40,315 nucleotides of DNA from an uncultured Pelagibacteraceae bacterium (GCA_902628565.1 CACONR010000009.1:1-40315); one strand, 5' to 3'. Shown: positions 1 to 8,726, numbered from the stretch's first letter. The notes: generated by a model not told the origin, from the letters alone. Translations and numbers: made by a program.

Positions 1-1
1 A

Positions 2-1312
2 AACTATCTACTAATTTCCGAGGAATTTGAAAATTTAAAACAAAATGTTTCATTTAAATTTCAAAATCTAGATTATAAAGAAGCAATGGCTTTAATGGCT
101 GAGGTAGGTGAGATAAATATTTTAGTTGGTGAAGAAGTTGCTGGTGCAATAACTGCTGAACTAGACAATGTTCCATGGGATAAAGCATTTAATGCACTAT
201 TGGATTTAAAAAGTTATGCAGCAGATATTGATGTTGCAAGCAATATTATAAGAGTGTCAACTCCTTCAAATTTAACTTCTCAAGAAAGCTATAAATCAGC
301 TAGAGCATCAGCTGTTAAAAAGAAAGTAGAATTAGAAGACTCAGTTGAACCTATCATCTCAGAAATTTTTAGATTGTATTATATTTCGCCTGCAGAGGCT
401 AAAGCTACAATTACAGAACTTTTTACTTCAGTAGGAACTGGTTCAAGTTTTATGCCGATACAAGTAACCGAGGAAAAAACTACAAGATCAATAATAGTTA
501 GAGGTAAGGAAAAAGACTTAGATATTGTTGACAAGGTTATAAGAGAAATTGATAAAAGAACTAAACAAGTCTTGATCGAAGCTTTCATTGTAGAGGCGAC
601 ATCGTCTTTTGAACAAGCATTAGGAAAAAAGATGGGTGCTGCATATACAAGAAATAGAGAAAGAATTGGTGGTACGATTGGCGGAAGTTCAGTTGGTGCA
701 GCTAGCGGACCTGGTGCTGAAATATCTGATAGCACTGGTGCATTTACTAGTTCTGGTGGAACAGATAACCTTTTTAGTTTTGGTACTGCTGGTGCAACAA
801 GTGGTATTGGTATTTTGAGAAGAACTGGTTCAGCAGTTCTTAAATTAGAGTTAGATGCTCTCGAGTCTCAGGGATTAGGAAAAACAGTCTCTAATCCAAA
901 ATTATTTACTTTAGATAACCAAACAGCGAGTATTAAACAAGGTGAACAAATTCCTGTCTCTGGAGGTGATGGAGCTGATACTTTTGCTGATGCTGCGTTA
1001 AAACTTACTGTGACACCAAATATAATTGGTGATGGAAATGTAATGTTAACAATAGTAGTTAATAACGATACACCCAATAGATCCACACCCGGCACACCTG
1101 GAATAAATACAATGGAAATAAACACTAAATTACTTGTAGCAGATGGAGATATTGTAGTTATTGGTGGTATCAAGAAAAATAATGTGGCTAGTAGTAAACG
1201 GGGTGTTCCAGGTGCGAGTAAAATGCCTGTGGTTGGAAATTTATTAAAAGGAACATCAAAATCTGATACAATGAATGAGCTATTAGTATTTATAGCTCCA
1301 AGGATTTTGTAA
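2..1312 (+). CDS. pilQ: Type IV pilus/MSHA-type secretin, 5'-truncated by window edge
   Basis: This is an outer-membrane secretin, the ring through which a type IV pilus (or type II-like pseudopilus) passes. The frame is open from base 2 to the edge, so the true start lies outside. An internal ATG at 86 falls in the middle of a secretin N-domain (FKFQNLDYKEAM...INILVGEEV) and is not the start. N-domain residues are followed by a Ser/Gly-rich loop (about bases 660-790), the secretin core with VSNPKLFTLDNQTASIKQGEQIPV-like strands, and the C-terminal VPGASKMPVVGNLLKGTSKSD...LLVFIAPRIL signature. The stop overlaps the ATG of the ATPase gene by one base, so the two are translated together. PilQ, MshL and GspD share these domains. 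The pilus reading rests on the neighbouring ATPase, platform protein and pilins. Confidence 0.88.
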   Translation, partial: NYLLISEEFENLKQNVSFKFQNLDYKEAMALMAEVGEINILVGEEVAGAITAELDNVPWDKAFNALLDLKSYAADIDVASNIIRVSTPSNLTSQESYKSARASAVKKKVELEDSVEPIISEIFRLYYISPAEAKATITELFTSVGTGSSFMPIQVTEEKTTRSIIVRGKEKDLDIVDKVIREIDKRTKQVLIEAFIVEATSSFEQALGKKMGAAYTRNRERIGGTIGGSSVGAASGPGAEISDSTGAFTSSGGTDNLFSFGTAGATSGIGILRRTGSAVLKLELDALESQGLGKTVSNPKLFTLDNQTASIKQGEQIPVSGGDGADTFADAALKLTVTPNIIGDGNVMLTIVVNNDTPNRSTPGTPGINTMEINTKLLVADGDIVVIGGIKKNNVASSKRGVPGASKMPVVGNLLKGTSKSDTMNELLVFIAPRIL

Positions 1313-3063
1313 TGTTGAAAATTAGTAGAGAAAGTGAAATTAATTTAGTTAATGTTTTAATTGATAATGATATTATTTCTGGGAAAGATTTAATTAATAT
1401 CAAAAAAATAAGCACTGAAAGTAATAAATCTCAAATTGATGCTATTTTCGAATTAAAGCTTACAGATGAAAAAAGAATAATTGATTTATTAATCAAGGAA
1501 CAAAATTTAGAGACAGTCGATTTAAAAAAAGTTGAAATTACTGATGAAGTTAAAACAGTATTGCCATCAAATTATATAAAAGTAAATTTTGTAGCGCCAT
1601 TTAAGATTGATGGAAAAACTTTGCATATAGCAATTTCAGATAGCTCAAAACTTGGATTAATGAGAAATTTAAAAGCAATTACAAAAAAAAATATTGAACT
1701 TCATGCTGCGAAAGTTTCTGATATCTCAGAATTCATAGAAAGATTATCAAGTGAAACTGATGAAGTAACAATTGCATCAATACGTGATGAAAATAGAAAA
1801 AAAATAAAAACGTTTGACTCTGATTTAGGTGAAGCTGGTGAAGTCCTTGAGAAAGCTCCCGAAGAAGACATTGAAGCCATTGAAAATGAATCTGAGGTTA
1901 TAAAATTTAGTACTGCTGTAGTAGCGGAAGCCATTAAAATGGGAGTAAGTGATATTCATATTGAGCCTTATAGATTTTCTTCAAGAGTAAGGTATCGATT
2001 AGATGGGATGTTGCAAGAACAAGAACAATACAAGCAGTTTCTACATGACAATTATGGTGCAGTTGTAACTCGATTTAAAATTATGGGTAAACTGGATATT
2101 GCTGAGAGAAGATTACCACAAGATGGGGCAATAAACTTTAAAATAGAAAATAAAGTAGTCGATCTTCGTTTATCGATATTACCAACTGCAAACAATGAAA
2201 GAATTGTAATGCGTATTTTGAATAAAGATGCAGGTGATATTAAATTAGAACAATTGAATTTTGAAGAACAAGATTTAAAAAATTTAAGAAAAGCAATTCA
2301 TAGTACTCAGGGATTAATATTAGTTACCGGTCCAACTGGATCTGGTAAATCAACAACTTTGTATAGTATTTTAAAAGAAGTTAGCAAACCTCACTTAAAT
2401 ATATTGACAGCCGAAGATCCTGTTGAGTATGAATTAGATGGAGTAGGACAAGTTCAAATTAAAGACCACATTGGCTTAACATTTGCCTCAGCTTTAAGAT
2501 CTTTTTTAAGACAAGACCCAGAAATTATTCTTGTTGGGGAGATGCGAGATAAAGAGACTGTTGATATTGGGTTAAAAGCAGCTTTAACAGGTCACTTAGT
2601 ATTTAGCACACTTCACACTAATGATGCACCAAGTACAATTACTAGATTACAAAACATGGGAACACCTGACTATTTAATCAGTGCTGCAACCCAATTAGTT
2701 GTTGCCCAAAGGTTAGCAAGAAAAAATTGTAAAGATTGTAGGGTGCCTGACGATGATGTTAATCCTAAAGTTTTACAGGATTTAGGTTTCAGTGCTGAAC
2801 AAGCATCCAGAGTTAAAGCTATTAAAGGTAAAGGTTGTGCCAAATGCAGTAATACTGGTTACAAAGGTCGACAAGGTATTTATGAAATTCTAGTGGTATC
2901 AAAACCCCTTAAGGAAGCAATTTTACGTCAAGCAACTACTCCTGAATTAAGAGAGATCGGTATTAAAGAGGGTTTTCAAACCATGAAAGATATGGGGAGA
3001 AGACTAATTGCATCGGGAGAGCTTAATTTTAGAGAATACGAAAGAGTTCTTTCAGGTGAATAA
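1312..3063 (+). CDS. pilB: Type IV pilus assembly ATPase (PilB/GspE/MshE family)
   Basis: This is the cytoplasmic hexameric ATPase that powers pilus extension. An N-terminal GspE/MshE domain (about residues 10-150) precedes the secretion ATPase core. Visible motifs are Walker A GPTGSGKST at about 340-348, an Asp/Glu-rich Walker B around ILVGEMRD at about 406, and the His box STLHTND. A zinc-type tetracysteine motif has C473/C476 and C509/C512, which is typical of PilB/GspE extension ATPases and absent from PilT retraction ATPases. The length of 583 residues is usual for PilB. The start overlaps the secretin stop and the next gene begins 2 bases after this stop, so the three genes form one operon. 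No retraction ATPase (PilT) is seen in the window. PilB versus GspE cannot be settled by motif alone. Confidence 0.93.
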   Translation: MLKISRESEINLVNVLIDNDIISGKDLINIKKISTESNKSQIDAIFELKLTDEKRIIDLLIKEQNLETVDLKKVEITDEVKTVLPSNYIKVNFVAPFKIDGKTLHIAISDSSKLGLMRNLKAITKKNIELHAAKVSDISEFIERLSSETDEVTIASIRDENRKKIKTFDSDLGEAGEVLEKAPEEDIEAIENESEVIKFSTAVVAEAIKMGVSDIHIEPYRFSSRVRYRLDGMLQEQEQYKQFLHDNYGAVVTRFKIMGKLDIAERRLPQDGAINFKIENKVVDLRLSILPTANNERIVMRILNKDAGDIKLEQLNFEEQDLKNLRKAIHSTQGLILVTGPTGSGKSTTLYSILKEVSKPHLNILTAEDPVEYELDGVGQVQIKDHIGLTFASALRSFLRQDPEIILVGEMRDKETVDIGLKAALTGHLVFSTLHTNDAPSTITRLQNMGTPDYLISAATQLVVAQRLARKNCKDCRVPDDDVNPKVLQDLGFSAEQASRVKAIKGKGCAKCSNTGYKGRQGIYEILVVSKPLKEAILRQATTPELREIGIKEGFQTMKDMGRRLIASGELNFREYERVLSGE

Positions 3064-3065
3064 AA

Positions 3066-4298
3066 ATGGAAGCTTTCACTTATAAAGGAATATCTGATGG
3101 AAAATATGTTGAGGGTGATATTGAGGCACTTAATCTTGATGAGGCTTCACATTTACTAAAAGAAAAAAAAATAATAATCACAAATATTATTAAGTCTAAG
3201 AAAAAGACTGGTGAAAAGAAGAAAAAAAGCGGATCCTCACTTTTCGGCAAAAGTAAAAAAGTAAAAGTAGAGGATATTCTTATATTTTCTAAACAATTTG
3301 CAACAATGGTTAAAGCGGGTTTGCCGATCCTCCAAGTTTTAGCAATGTTAAGAGACCAAATGGAAAGCCAAGGGATCAAGGATATAATTGAAGATATTAG
3401 AAAAAGCTTAGAGGGTGGTGTCAATTTATCAAAATGTTTTGAGAAGTATCCACAACATTTTGATAATGTTTACGTTAATTTAATTAAAGCAGGTGAGGCC
3501 AGTGGTAAATTAGATGTATTCTTACTTAAAATTGTAGATTCACTTGAAAAGAAGGAGAAAATTAAGAAAAAAATTAAATCTGCTTTGATGTACCCTACAA
3601 TAATGTTTACAGTAGCAATTACTGTTAGTGCGTTCATGCTAATTAAAGTAGTACCTGTATTTGCTAAAATGTATGATGGTATGGGTTTAGAGTTGCCAGC
3701 TGCTACTGCAACCATCATGTCAATGAGTGACTTTTTAAGAGGAACAGGTGGAAAAGTTATTTTTTTTGGAGGTTTAATCGGTTTTTTTGGATTTAAATTT
3801 ATCACCAAACGAAATGCTGCAATCCGATTTAGATGGCATAAGCAAGTTTTAAAATTACCAATTTTTGGAGATATGATTTTAAAATCTATGTTAGCTAGAA
3901 TTTCATTAATCATGGGAAATTTAAGTGCAGCAGGTGTGAACTTATTAGAGAGTTTAGAGATAGCAAAATCTGTCAGTAATAATGATGTTATTACAGACGC
4001 TTTAGAGAATGTCAAAAAAGGAGTTTTCTCAGGAGACACATTAACAAAACTTTTTTTAAAAGAACCATTGTTTCCTCCAACATTTAGTCAATTGATTTCT
4101 GTTGGTGAACAAACAGGCCAATTAGATGAAATGTTTAATTCAGTAGCTACTTATTATGAAGAAGAATTTGATACAACTGTTGATAATATGTCTAGCTTAA
4201 TAGAACCGATCATGATTGTTTTTATGGGGGTGATGATTGGTGGACTAATGATTGCAATGTACTCACCAATATTTAACGTTGGTGCTTTAATCAATTAA
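3066..4298 (+). CDS. pilC: Type IV pilus inner-membrane platform protein (PilC/GspF family)
   Basis: This is the polytopic inner-membrane platform on which the assembly ATPase acts. Two repeated T2SSF domains are visible: one around residues 70-195 beginning FSKQFATMVKAGLPILQVL, the other around 270-395 with MGNLSAAGVNLLESLEIAKS. Each contains the conserved helical bundle and ends in a membrane segment (about 172-196 and 375-402), with a third segment near 225-243. A Lys-rich linker (about 40-68) precedes the first domain, as in other PilC proteins. The length of 410 residues is normal. It follows the ATPase by two bases and ends 18 bases from the stop of the convergent beta-propeller gene, so the secretin-ATPase-platform operon ends here. 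No clear intrinsic terminator is seen between the two. Confidence 0.93.
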   Translation: MEAFTYKGISDGKYVEGDIEALNLDEASHLLKEKKIIITNIIKSKKKTGEKKKKSGSSLFGKSKKVKVEDILIFSKQFATMVKAGLPILQVLAMLRDQMESQGIKDIIEDIRKSLEGGVNLSKCFEKYPQHFDNVYVNLIKAGEASGKLDVFLLKIVDSLEKKEKIKKKIKSALMYPTIMFTVAITVSAFMLIKVVPVFAKMYDGMGLELPAATATIMSMSDFLRGTGGKVIFFGGLIGFFGFKFITKRNAAIRFRWHKQVLKLPIFGDMILKSMLARISLIMGNLSAAGVNLLESLEIAKSVSNNDVITDALENVKKGVFSGDTLTKLFLKEPLFPPTFSQLISVGEQTGQLDEMFNSVATYYEEEFDTTVDNMSSLIEPIMIVFMGVMIGGLMIAMYSPIFNVGALIN

Positions 4299-4316
4299 AT
4301 TGATTATTGTTATATC

Positions 4317-6506
4317 CTAAAAACTATTACTTAATAATAGATCTGTGCTGTAATTTGGTTTATCAACAAAAAAATTATAGTCAGTGGAAATTTTAAAATC
4401 AAAACTATCAATTTTATTAGAAAATTTTAAATTAGTGTTAATCGCTTCATCTAACTCAAATGAAAATTTCATCTCATCTATTGGAACATATCCAATAGAA
4501 AAATAAATTTCATCATAGTAACCTCCACGTGAGCCAAATCTTTCAAAATTTGCAACTATAGACCATCCTGAAATTGACGTTTTGTCCACACCATATCCAA
4601 TTCTATAATTATATTTAGATCTATTATTAGACTCATATTCATAAATGGTACTTTGATTATTTAAATAATAAAATTCTGCATTAGATGATGGACTTAAGTC
4701 TCCAACAAATTCTAATCTTCCGTGGTGATTAATTATTTCTTCTTTCTTTTTTTCTTTGTCTGTTTTATCAAATAGAACTCCTATCGTAGTTATTGCAGTT
4801 TTGATATTTTGATCTCTATAATATAATGCGTCAGCCAAACTATTACCTAAAGTTGTTTTTTCATTAAATGGCTTAAGTTTGGTATACCCTAATTCTAACT
4901 TTACACTTGGGTTTAAGTTGAGATCTTTATCGTGGAGCCTTTTTCCAAAATTTATCGAGCCAAATATTTGCTGACCATTTCTAACCCCTTCTAATGTGTT
5001 ACCATTAATGACCCTTTTGTGATTAATATCCAATAAGCTTAAACCTATAATACTATCTGCAAAATATTGATTTTCCTTTAATTTTGTTCGATAGGTTGCA
5101 AAGCTATAAGTGTCTGTATTAAGATTTGAACCATTAGTTCCGATATCTACATTATCGTTACCATATTGAAAAACATACCCATACATTAAGTCTCTATCGT
5201 TTTCATGTATTCTATCAGTACCAATTGAAATACCATGATTAAAAATATCTCTAGAGGATGTATTCTTGACATTTTTTTTTCCAAAAACAAATCGTCCCTC
5301 ACTCCATTCAAACCAATCATTACTTTCATAAGTTCTGTCCCTCTCTTTTTTGTAGGCATTTAATGTACTAATTAATTTTGCAGCTTTTTGATTTTTAAAT
5401 TCAATATTAGCATTTAAGTTTGAGAGATTATCTTTATTTTTATGTCGTCTAAGCCATTCCATTCTATGAAAAACGGGAAGTGTATTATTTCTGATAATTC
5501 GTTTAGCAGACTCTACATTAGCCTCAATAATAGCTTTAACATCTAAATTAGCTGATGGATCAGCACAAGTAATTGTACCCGCACAATCGATGTGATATTC
5601 ATGAATTTCATTATCACCAGTAGTATCATTATCATCAGTAACAAATAGTTTTGTAAAGTTTGATGCAAACACAAAACCTCTCATATCATCAACTCTGCTA
5701 CCTAAATCAAAAGTAGTAAAAGTAGAGGATAATGTTGTGATATCGTATGCTGTACTTAAAGAATATAAATTCATTCTTGTATTTTCGTCACCAGCAAGAA
5801 ATAATTGGGTTCCATCTGGATTGAATTGAATATCTCTCATACTTCCATCTGCACTTGCTAATGAGTCAGAAATTCCACCAGGAGTTACTCCAGATCTAAG
5901 ATCAAAAGGTGTCGCTAAATCATATTGCCTAATTTTATCTCGTCGCATTCCACCGACAAACATTTTCGTACCATCTGGATTAAAATCTAATGTTCTTACC
6001 TGATCTTCTGCAGCTCCTGAACCATTGACATCAACTTCATAAATTTTTTCACAAACTAATGTGGTTGAATCCCAGGGAGTTGTTAATTTAAATTGATACA
6101 CTGCAACACCAGGGTTTCCACTGAAATCCTTATTAGTAGTTATGAACATCCGGGTACCATCTGGTTTAAATTCTACAGCATGGGGTAATTCCATCTGATC
6201 ACTTCCTCCTGCTCCATCACAAGTTAATGGAGTACCTTTTGGTGAACTTCCTGAAAAAGAGATTGTTGCTGTGCTAATATCAAATGGTTGGCTAAGTGAA
6301 TATTCAATTATATAACCCTTGAATTTATTAGGGGCATCCTCACGACTAGTGATATACATTCTGGTCCCATCGGGTTTAAAGTTCATTCCTCTAATTCCAG
6401 GTGTATCATCATCAACTTCTTTAGTTTGTACAAAAGTAAATTCAGCAAGAGATTTTGAAACTAATAAAATTAAAAAGAGGATAGAAAAAAAAATTGTTTT
6501 TTTCAT
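4317..6506 (-). CDS. Exported beta-propeller plus autotransporter-like outer-membrane barrel protein
   Basis: A 729-residue surface protein. It has a signal peptide (residues 1-21, ending SLA) and then five beta-propeller-like repeats, each with a PDGT(R/K/Q)(M/L)(Y/F)-type strand (near 45, 115, 177, 230, and a degenerate one at 282). Four are followed about 20 residues later by a Y-x-L-(S/T/A)-x-(P/A)-(F/W/Y)-D motif (near 69, 139, 195, 248). A helical linker (about 322-395, with MEWLRRHKN) leads to a C-terminal region of amphipathic strands ending in Phe, as in autotransporter barrels. It is the last gene of a minus-strand run (STAS, STAS, kinase), starting 17 bases after the kinase stop, so it may be co-transcribed. 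A passenger displayed on or released from the surface is an inference; substrate and ligand are unknown. Confidence 0.72.
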   Translation of the reverse strand: MKKTIFFSILFLILLVSKSLAEFTFVQTKEVDDDTPGIRGMNFKPDGTRMYITSREDAPNKFKGYIIEYSLSQPFDISTATISFSGSSPKGTPLTCDGAGGSDQMELPHAVEFKPDGTRMFITTNKDFSGNPGVAVYQFKLTTPWDSTTLVCEKIYEVDVNGSGAAEDQVRTLDFNPDGTKMFVGGMRRDKIRQYDLATPFDLRSGVTPGGISDSLASADGSMRDIQFNPDGTQLFLAGDENTRMNLYSLSTAYDITTLSSTFTTFDLGSRVDDMRGFVFASNFTKLFVTDDNDTTGDNEIHEYHIDCAGTITCADPSANLDVKAIIEANVESAKRIIRNNTLPVFHRMEWLRRHKNKDNLSNLNANIEFKNQKAAKLISTLNAYKKERDRTYESNDWFEWSEGRFVFGKKNVKNTSSRDIFNHGISIGTDRIHENDRDLMYGYVFQYGNDNVDIGTNGSNLNTDTYSFATYRTKLKENQYFADSIIGLSLLDINHKRVINGNTLEGVRNGQQIFGSINFGKRLHDKDLNLNPSVKLELGYTKLKPFNEKTTLGNSLADALYYRDQNIKTAITTIGVLFDKTDKEKKKEEIINHHGRLEFVGDLSPSSNAEFYYLNNQSTIYEYESNNRSKYNYRIGYGVDKTSISGWSIVANFERFGSRGGYYDEIYFSIGYVPIDEMKFSFELDEAINTNLKFSNKIDSFDFKISTDYNFFVDKPNYSTDLLLSNSF

Positions 6507-6523
6507 AATTTCATGAAAAAAAT

Positions 6524-6961
6524 TTACAATTTTTTAGTTAATACTAAATTATTGATCCAAGGTTTATCACCTTCTTTAAATTTTATAGAATCCATTATTT
6601 CTTGAATAAAAAAGGTTCCAAGTCCACCTGGTTTGACATCATCGATTGGTCTGTGCTTGACTTTACTTTCTTCAACTGGTTTTCCTTTATCAAAAAAAGC
6701 AATTTCAAGTTCTTTACCAGTACAAGAAATTCTAACTGCCATCCTGTCTTGAGTGTCAGGATAATCTTTGTAAGCATGTTTGACAATATTTTGTGCAGCT
6801 TCAGCAATTGCCAAAACCAATTCTTCTCTTAAATTTTCATCTATTTTAAATTTTTCGAAAACTTCTCTTGAGAAACTTCTTACATCTTTAAGACTTGATG
6901 ATCTAACTAGAAAATCTTTTTTTTCAGATAAATTTGTTGGATCCGCGACTTCAGTGTTCAT
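6524..6961 (-). CDS. Anti-sigma factor-type serine kinase (RsbW/SpoIIAB-like HATPase)
   Basis: A 145-residue GHKL-fold kinase of the RsbW class. These kinases bind a sigma factor or other target and phosphorylate STAS partners. The N box is ELVLAIAEAAQNIVKHAY (about 46-63), with Glu and Asn in the Mg-ATP positions. A DKGKP segment stands where the G1 box (DxGxG) usually is, and GGLGTFFIQEIMD forms the G2 lid. There are no membrane segments. It lies 9 bases downstream of the second STAS gene, so kinase and substrates are co-expressed. A matching SpoIIE phosphatase lies at 11409-13460. No sigma factor gene is present in the window, so the output is unknown and could be a non-sigma target. Confidence 0.85.
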   Translation of the reverse strand: MNTEVADPTNLSEKKDFLVRSSSLKDVRSFSREVFEKFKIDENLREELVLAIAEAAQNIVKHAYKDYPDTQDRMAVRISCTGKELEIAFFDKGKPVEESKVKHRPIDDVKPGGLGTFFIQEIMDSIKFKEGDKPWINNLVLTKKL

Positions 6962-6970
6962 TGTGTTGAA

Positions 6971-7270
6971 TTACTCCAAATTTAAAATTTGCTCTAACTT
7001 TGCCATCATAATTACTTTTAAAACAGATTTACTGACGTCTTTAACTATGAGCTTTGTTCCCTTCTCTAATGCTTTTTGATGACTTTCAATTAAAACCGAA
7101 ATACCTGAAGAGTCCATGTACTGAACATTACTTAAGTTTAAGTTAACATTTTTTCCAGCGTCAATTAAAGGGAAAATAACTTCTTTCGCCCCCTCTGTTT
7201 TGTCCATGTCTATTTCACCATCTAGAAAAACAGTGCTTGTGTCGCCTTCATCTGTAACTTTATATGTCAT
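6971..7270 (-). CDS. STAS-domain anti-anti-sigma factor (second of a tandem pair)
   Basis: A 99-residue single STAS domain of the RsbV/SpoIIAA type. The conserved phospho-acceptor motif is intact (YMDSSGISVLIES, around residues 52-64), with Ser directly before Gly-Ile. The family sequesters an RsbW-type kinase when dephosphorylated and releases it when phosphorylated. Its ATG overlaps the stop of the upstream STAS gene by four bases (ATGA), giving translational coupling, and the kinase follows 9 bases later. It is clearly paralogous to the upstream STAS protein (shared FLDGEIDMD/FLNGEIDMD, VIFPLID and YMDSSGISV blocks) but diverges in the C-terminal helix, so the two may differ in kinase affinity. 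Confidence 0.9.
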   Translation of the reverse strand: MTYKVTDEGDTSTVFLDGEIDMDKTEGAKEVIFPLIDAGKNVNLNLSNVQYMDSSGISVLIESHQKALEKGTKLIVKDVSKSVLKVIMMAKLEQILNLE

Positions 7271-7551
7271 AAAAACTTCCTTGCCATTGCTAAAACTTTT
7301 TCAACAGGTTGACTTACTTCTTTTAACTCAATCTTTGTATTTTTATCTTTTGCTCTTTTACTACTTTCTACAATTACAGATATTCCAGAGGAATCCATGT
7401 ATTGTACATCTTTAAGATTTAAATGCACTTCTTTACCAGAGTCAATGAGAGGAAAAATAACTTCACGAACATCATCTGCAATATCCATGTCTATTTCACC
7501 ATTTAAAAAAACTGTGCTGATATTTTCACTATCTGTGACTTTAAATTTCAT
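7267..7551 (-). CDS. STAS-domain anti-anti-sigma factor (first of a tandem pair)
   Basis: A 94-residue STAS-only protein and first gene of the minus-strand partner-switching operon. The motif YMDSSGISVIVES holds the expected phosphorylatable Ser. It begins MKFKVTDSENISTVFLNGEIDMD, a typical STAS beta-strand entry. No Shine-Dalgarno sequence is visible before the ATG. A perfect TATAAT on the minus strand (plus coordinates 7557-7562) sits so close that a transcript from it would start at or next to the ATG, so leaderless translation is possible but unproven. The gene is divergent from the major prepilin across a 162-bp spacer that contains an 11-bp inverted repeat. Confidence 0.9.
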   Translation of the reverse strand: MKFKVTDSENISTVFLNGEIDMDIADDVREVIFPLIDSGKEVHLNLKDVQYMDSSGISVIVESSKRAKDKNTKIELKEVSQPVEKVLAMARKFL

Positions 7552-7590
7552 AATTCATTATATTAAATAAGCTAATAACAAAAAACATCT

Positions 7591-7628
7591 TAAAATTAAA
7601 CCCAATTTGACCTTGATGTTTAATTTTA
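7591..7628. repeat. 11-bp perfect inverted repeat in the divergent STAS/pilin spacer
   Basis: TAAAATTAAAC at 7591-7601 is the exact reverse complement of GTTTAATTTTA at 7618-7628, separated by 16 bp. It sits between the divergent starts of the STAS operon (7551) and the prepilin (7714) and encloses the candidate -35 element TTGACC. It could be an operator for a dimeric regulator or a transcribed hairpin. The arms are AT-rich, so chance is not excluded. Confidence 0.45.
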
Positions 7629-7636
7629 TTGATATT
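7607..7636 (+). promoter_or_regulatory. Candidate sigma-70-type promoter for the prepilin genes
   Basis: A -35-like TTGACC at 7607-7612 and a -10-like GATATT at 7631-7636 are spaced by 18 bp. They lie 78 bases upstream of the prepilin ATG. The -35 is strong and the -10 matches four of six consensus bases. Confidence 0.35.
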
Positions 7637-7713
7637 AAGCGCAATATTTGCAGTTTACATCAACAAAATTTATTATAAGTTTTCATAATTAATTAATTAA
7701 TAAAGAGGAAAAA

Positions 7714-8178
7714 ATGAAAAATAACAAAGGTTTTACATTAATAGAATTATTAGTCGTAGTTGCAATTATTGGTATTCTAGCTGCTGTTGGAGTGGTTGCC
7801 TATAATGGGTATACAGGGGCTGCTAAAGCTAATGCTACAAAATCTAACCAAGCATCAGTAATAAAATATATTGCTGCTGAGTTACAGAAATGTAACATGG
7901 GAGAAACTTTAGCTATGGATGATAATTTAACTTGTGCTAGTAAAGGAACTAAAACAACTGTTGCAACCGCAGCTGTAACTGCTCTAGCTAAGTTTAAAAA
8001 TCCTTATGCAACAGGAGAAAAGGCAGTTGTATCAGCATGGCCAACAGTTGATAAGGAAGCAAAAAAAGAAGGATATACTCAAGTAGCTGATGATGGAAAT
8101 GAAGTTACAATCACTTCATGTTTAACGGATGCATGTGCTACAGCAGATAAATTAGAAGAAACAGTTAATATTGAATAA
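7714..8178 (+). CDS. pilA: Type IV prepilin, probable major pilin
   Basis: A 154-residue type IVa-style pilin subunit. The short leader MKNNKG is followed by the prepilin peptidase site G^F and the hydrophobic N-terminal helix FTLIELLVVVAIIGILAAVGVV, with Glu at +5 as required for assembly. The globular part carries four Cys, of which the last two (SCLTDAC) sit near the C-terminus like the D-region disulfide of type IV pilins. The start is well supported by a purine-rich Shine-Dalgarno sequence (AAAGAGG) and by the fixed distance to the cleavage site. It is preceded by a 17-base AATT-repeat leader that also occurs before the binding-protein gene at 15217. The prepilin peptidase is not in the window. 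Confidence 0.93.
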   Translation: MKNNKGFTLIELLVVVAIIGILAAVGVVAYNGYTGAAKANATKSNQASVIKYIAAELQKCNMGETLAMDDNLTCASKGTKTTVATAAVTALAKFKNPYATGEKAVVSAWPTVDKEAKKEGYTQVADDGNEVTITSCLTDACATADKLEETVNIE

Positions 8179-8187
8179 TTAATTTAT

Positions 8188-8634
8188 TTGAAAAATATGA
8201 TTACCAAAAGCTCAGGATTTAGTTTAGTTGAGCTTTTGGTGGTTGTTGCAATTCTGGGAATTTTATCTGCGGTAAGTGTTATATCTTATAATGGATATGT
8301 TGCAGGGACGAAGGAAAAGTCTATGAAAGCTCTAATGCAGCAAATATCATTAGCTCAAACAGAAGAATATTCTAACACAGGGAATTATTTTTTCTCTTCT
8401 ACAGATGGTGAGTGCACTGCATCTGCAGAGTCAACCAAAGCTCTTGAAGAAGGTTTATTAGGCCGAAATTCATATACGATAGGAGAGGATAAGAGAAGTC
8501 AAACCGGTAGAGAAATTGGTTTTGAAATGTGTGTTTCCAAAACAGGAGCATCTGATTACGTCATTTCAGCTCAAGAAATTGCTGGTTCTTGCAAGCTAAC
8601 ATTGACAAGAAGTGGAAACTTTACTCCCTGTTAA
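8188..8634 (+). CDS. Second type IV prepilin (minor pilin candidate)
   Basis: A 148-residue prepilin with N-terminal helix G^FSLVELLVVVAILGILSAVSVISYNGY and Glu at +5. The start is ambiguous. TTG at 8188 gives a 10-residue leader MKNMITKSSG; ATG at 8197 gives a 7-residue leader MITKSSG. Neither has a good Shine-Dalgarno site, and the ATG is just as compatible with the peptidase. It begins 9 bases after the first pilin stop, so it depends on the same transcript and perhaps on translational coupling. Four Cys are spaced across the globular domain, the last being the C-terminal residue. The helix and YNGY motif match the first pilin, whereas the globular domain is unlike it, which suggests a minor or alternative subunit. 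Confidence 0.87.
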   Translation: MKNMITKSSGFSLVELLVVVAILGILSAVSVISYNGYVAGTKEKSMKALMQQISLAQTEEYSNTGNYFFSSTDGECTASAESTKALEEGLLGRNSYTIGEDKRSQTGREIGFEMCVSKTGASDYVISAQEIAGSCKLTLTRSGNFTPC

Positions 8635-8726
8635 AAACAGCTCATCAATTAAGTATTGGGAAACAAGAGTAATTTTTTAAATTTATTAATTGAAAAAAAC
8701 AATATACTTAATATCTTTTCATTTTT

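Noticed and set aside
86..88. ATG at 86 as the start of the secretin
   Set aside because: The frame is open back to base 2, with secretin N-domain sequence before this Met, so it is internal.
636..818. Alternative-frame protein inside the secretin gene
   Set aside because: It lies in another frame of a well-supported secretin and shows only low-complexity Leu/Val translation. Other antisense frames in real genes were dismissed likewise.
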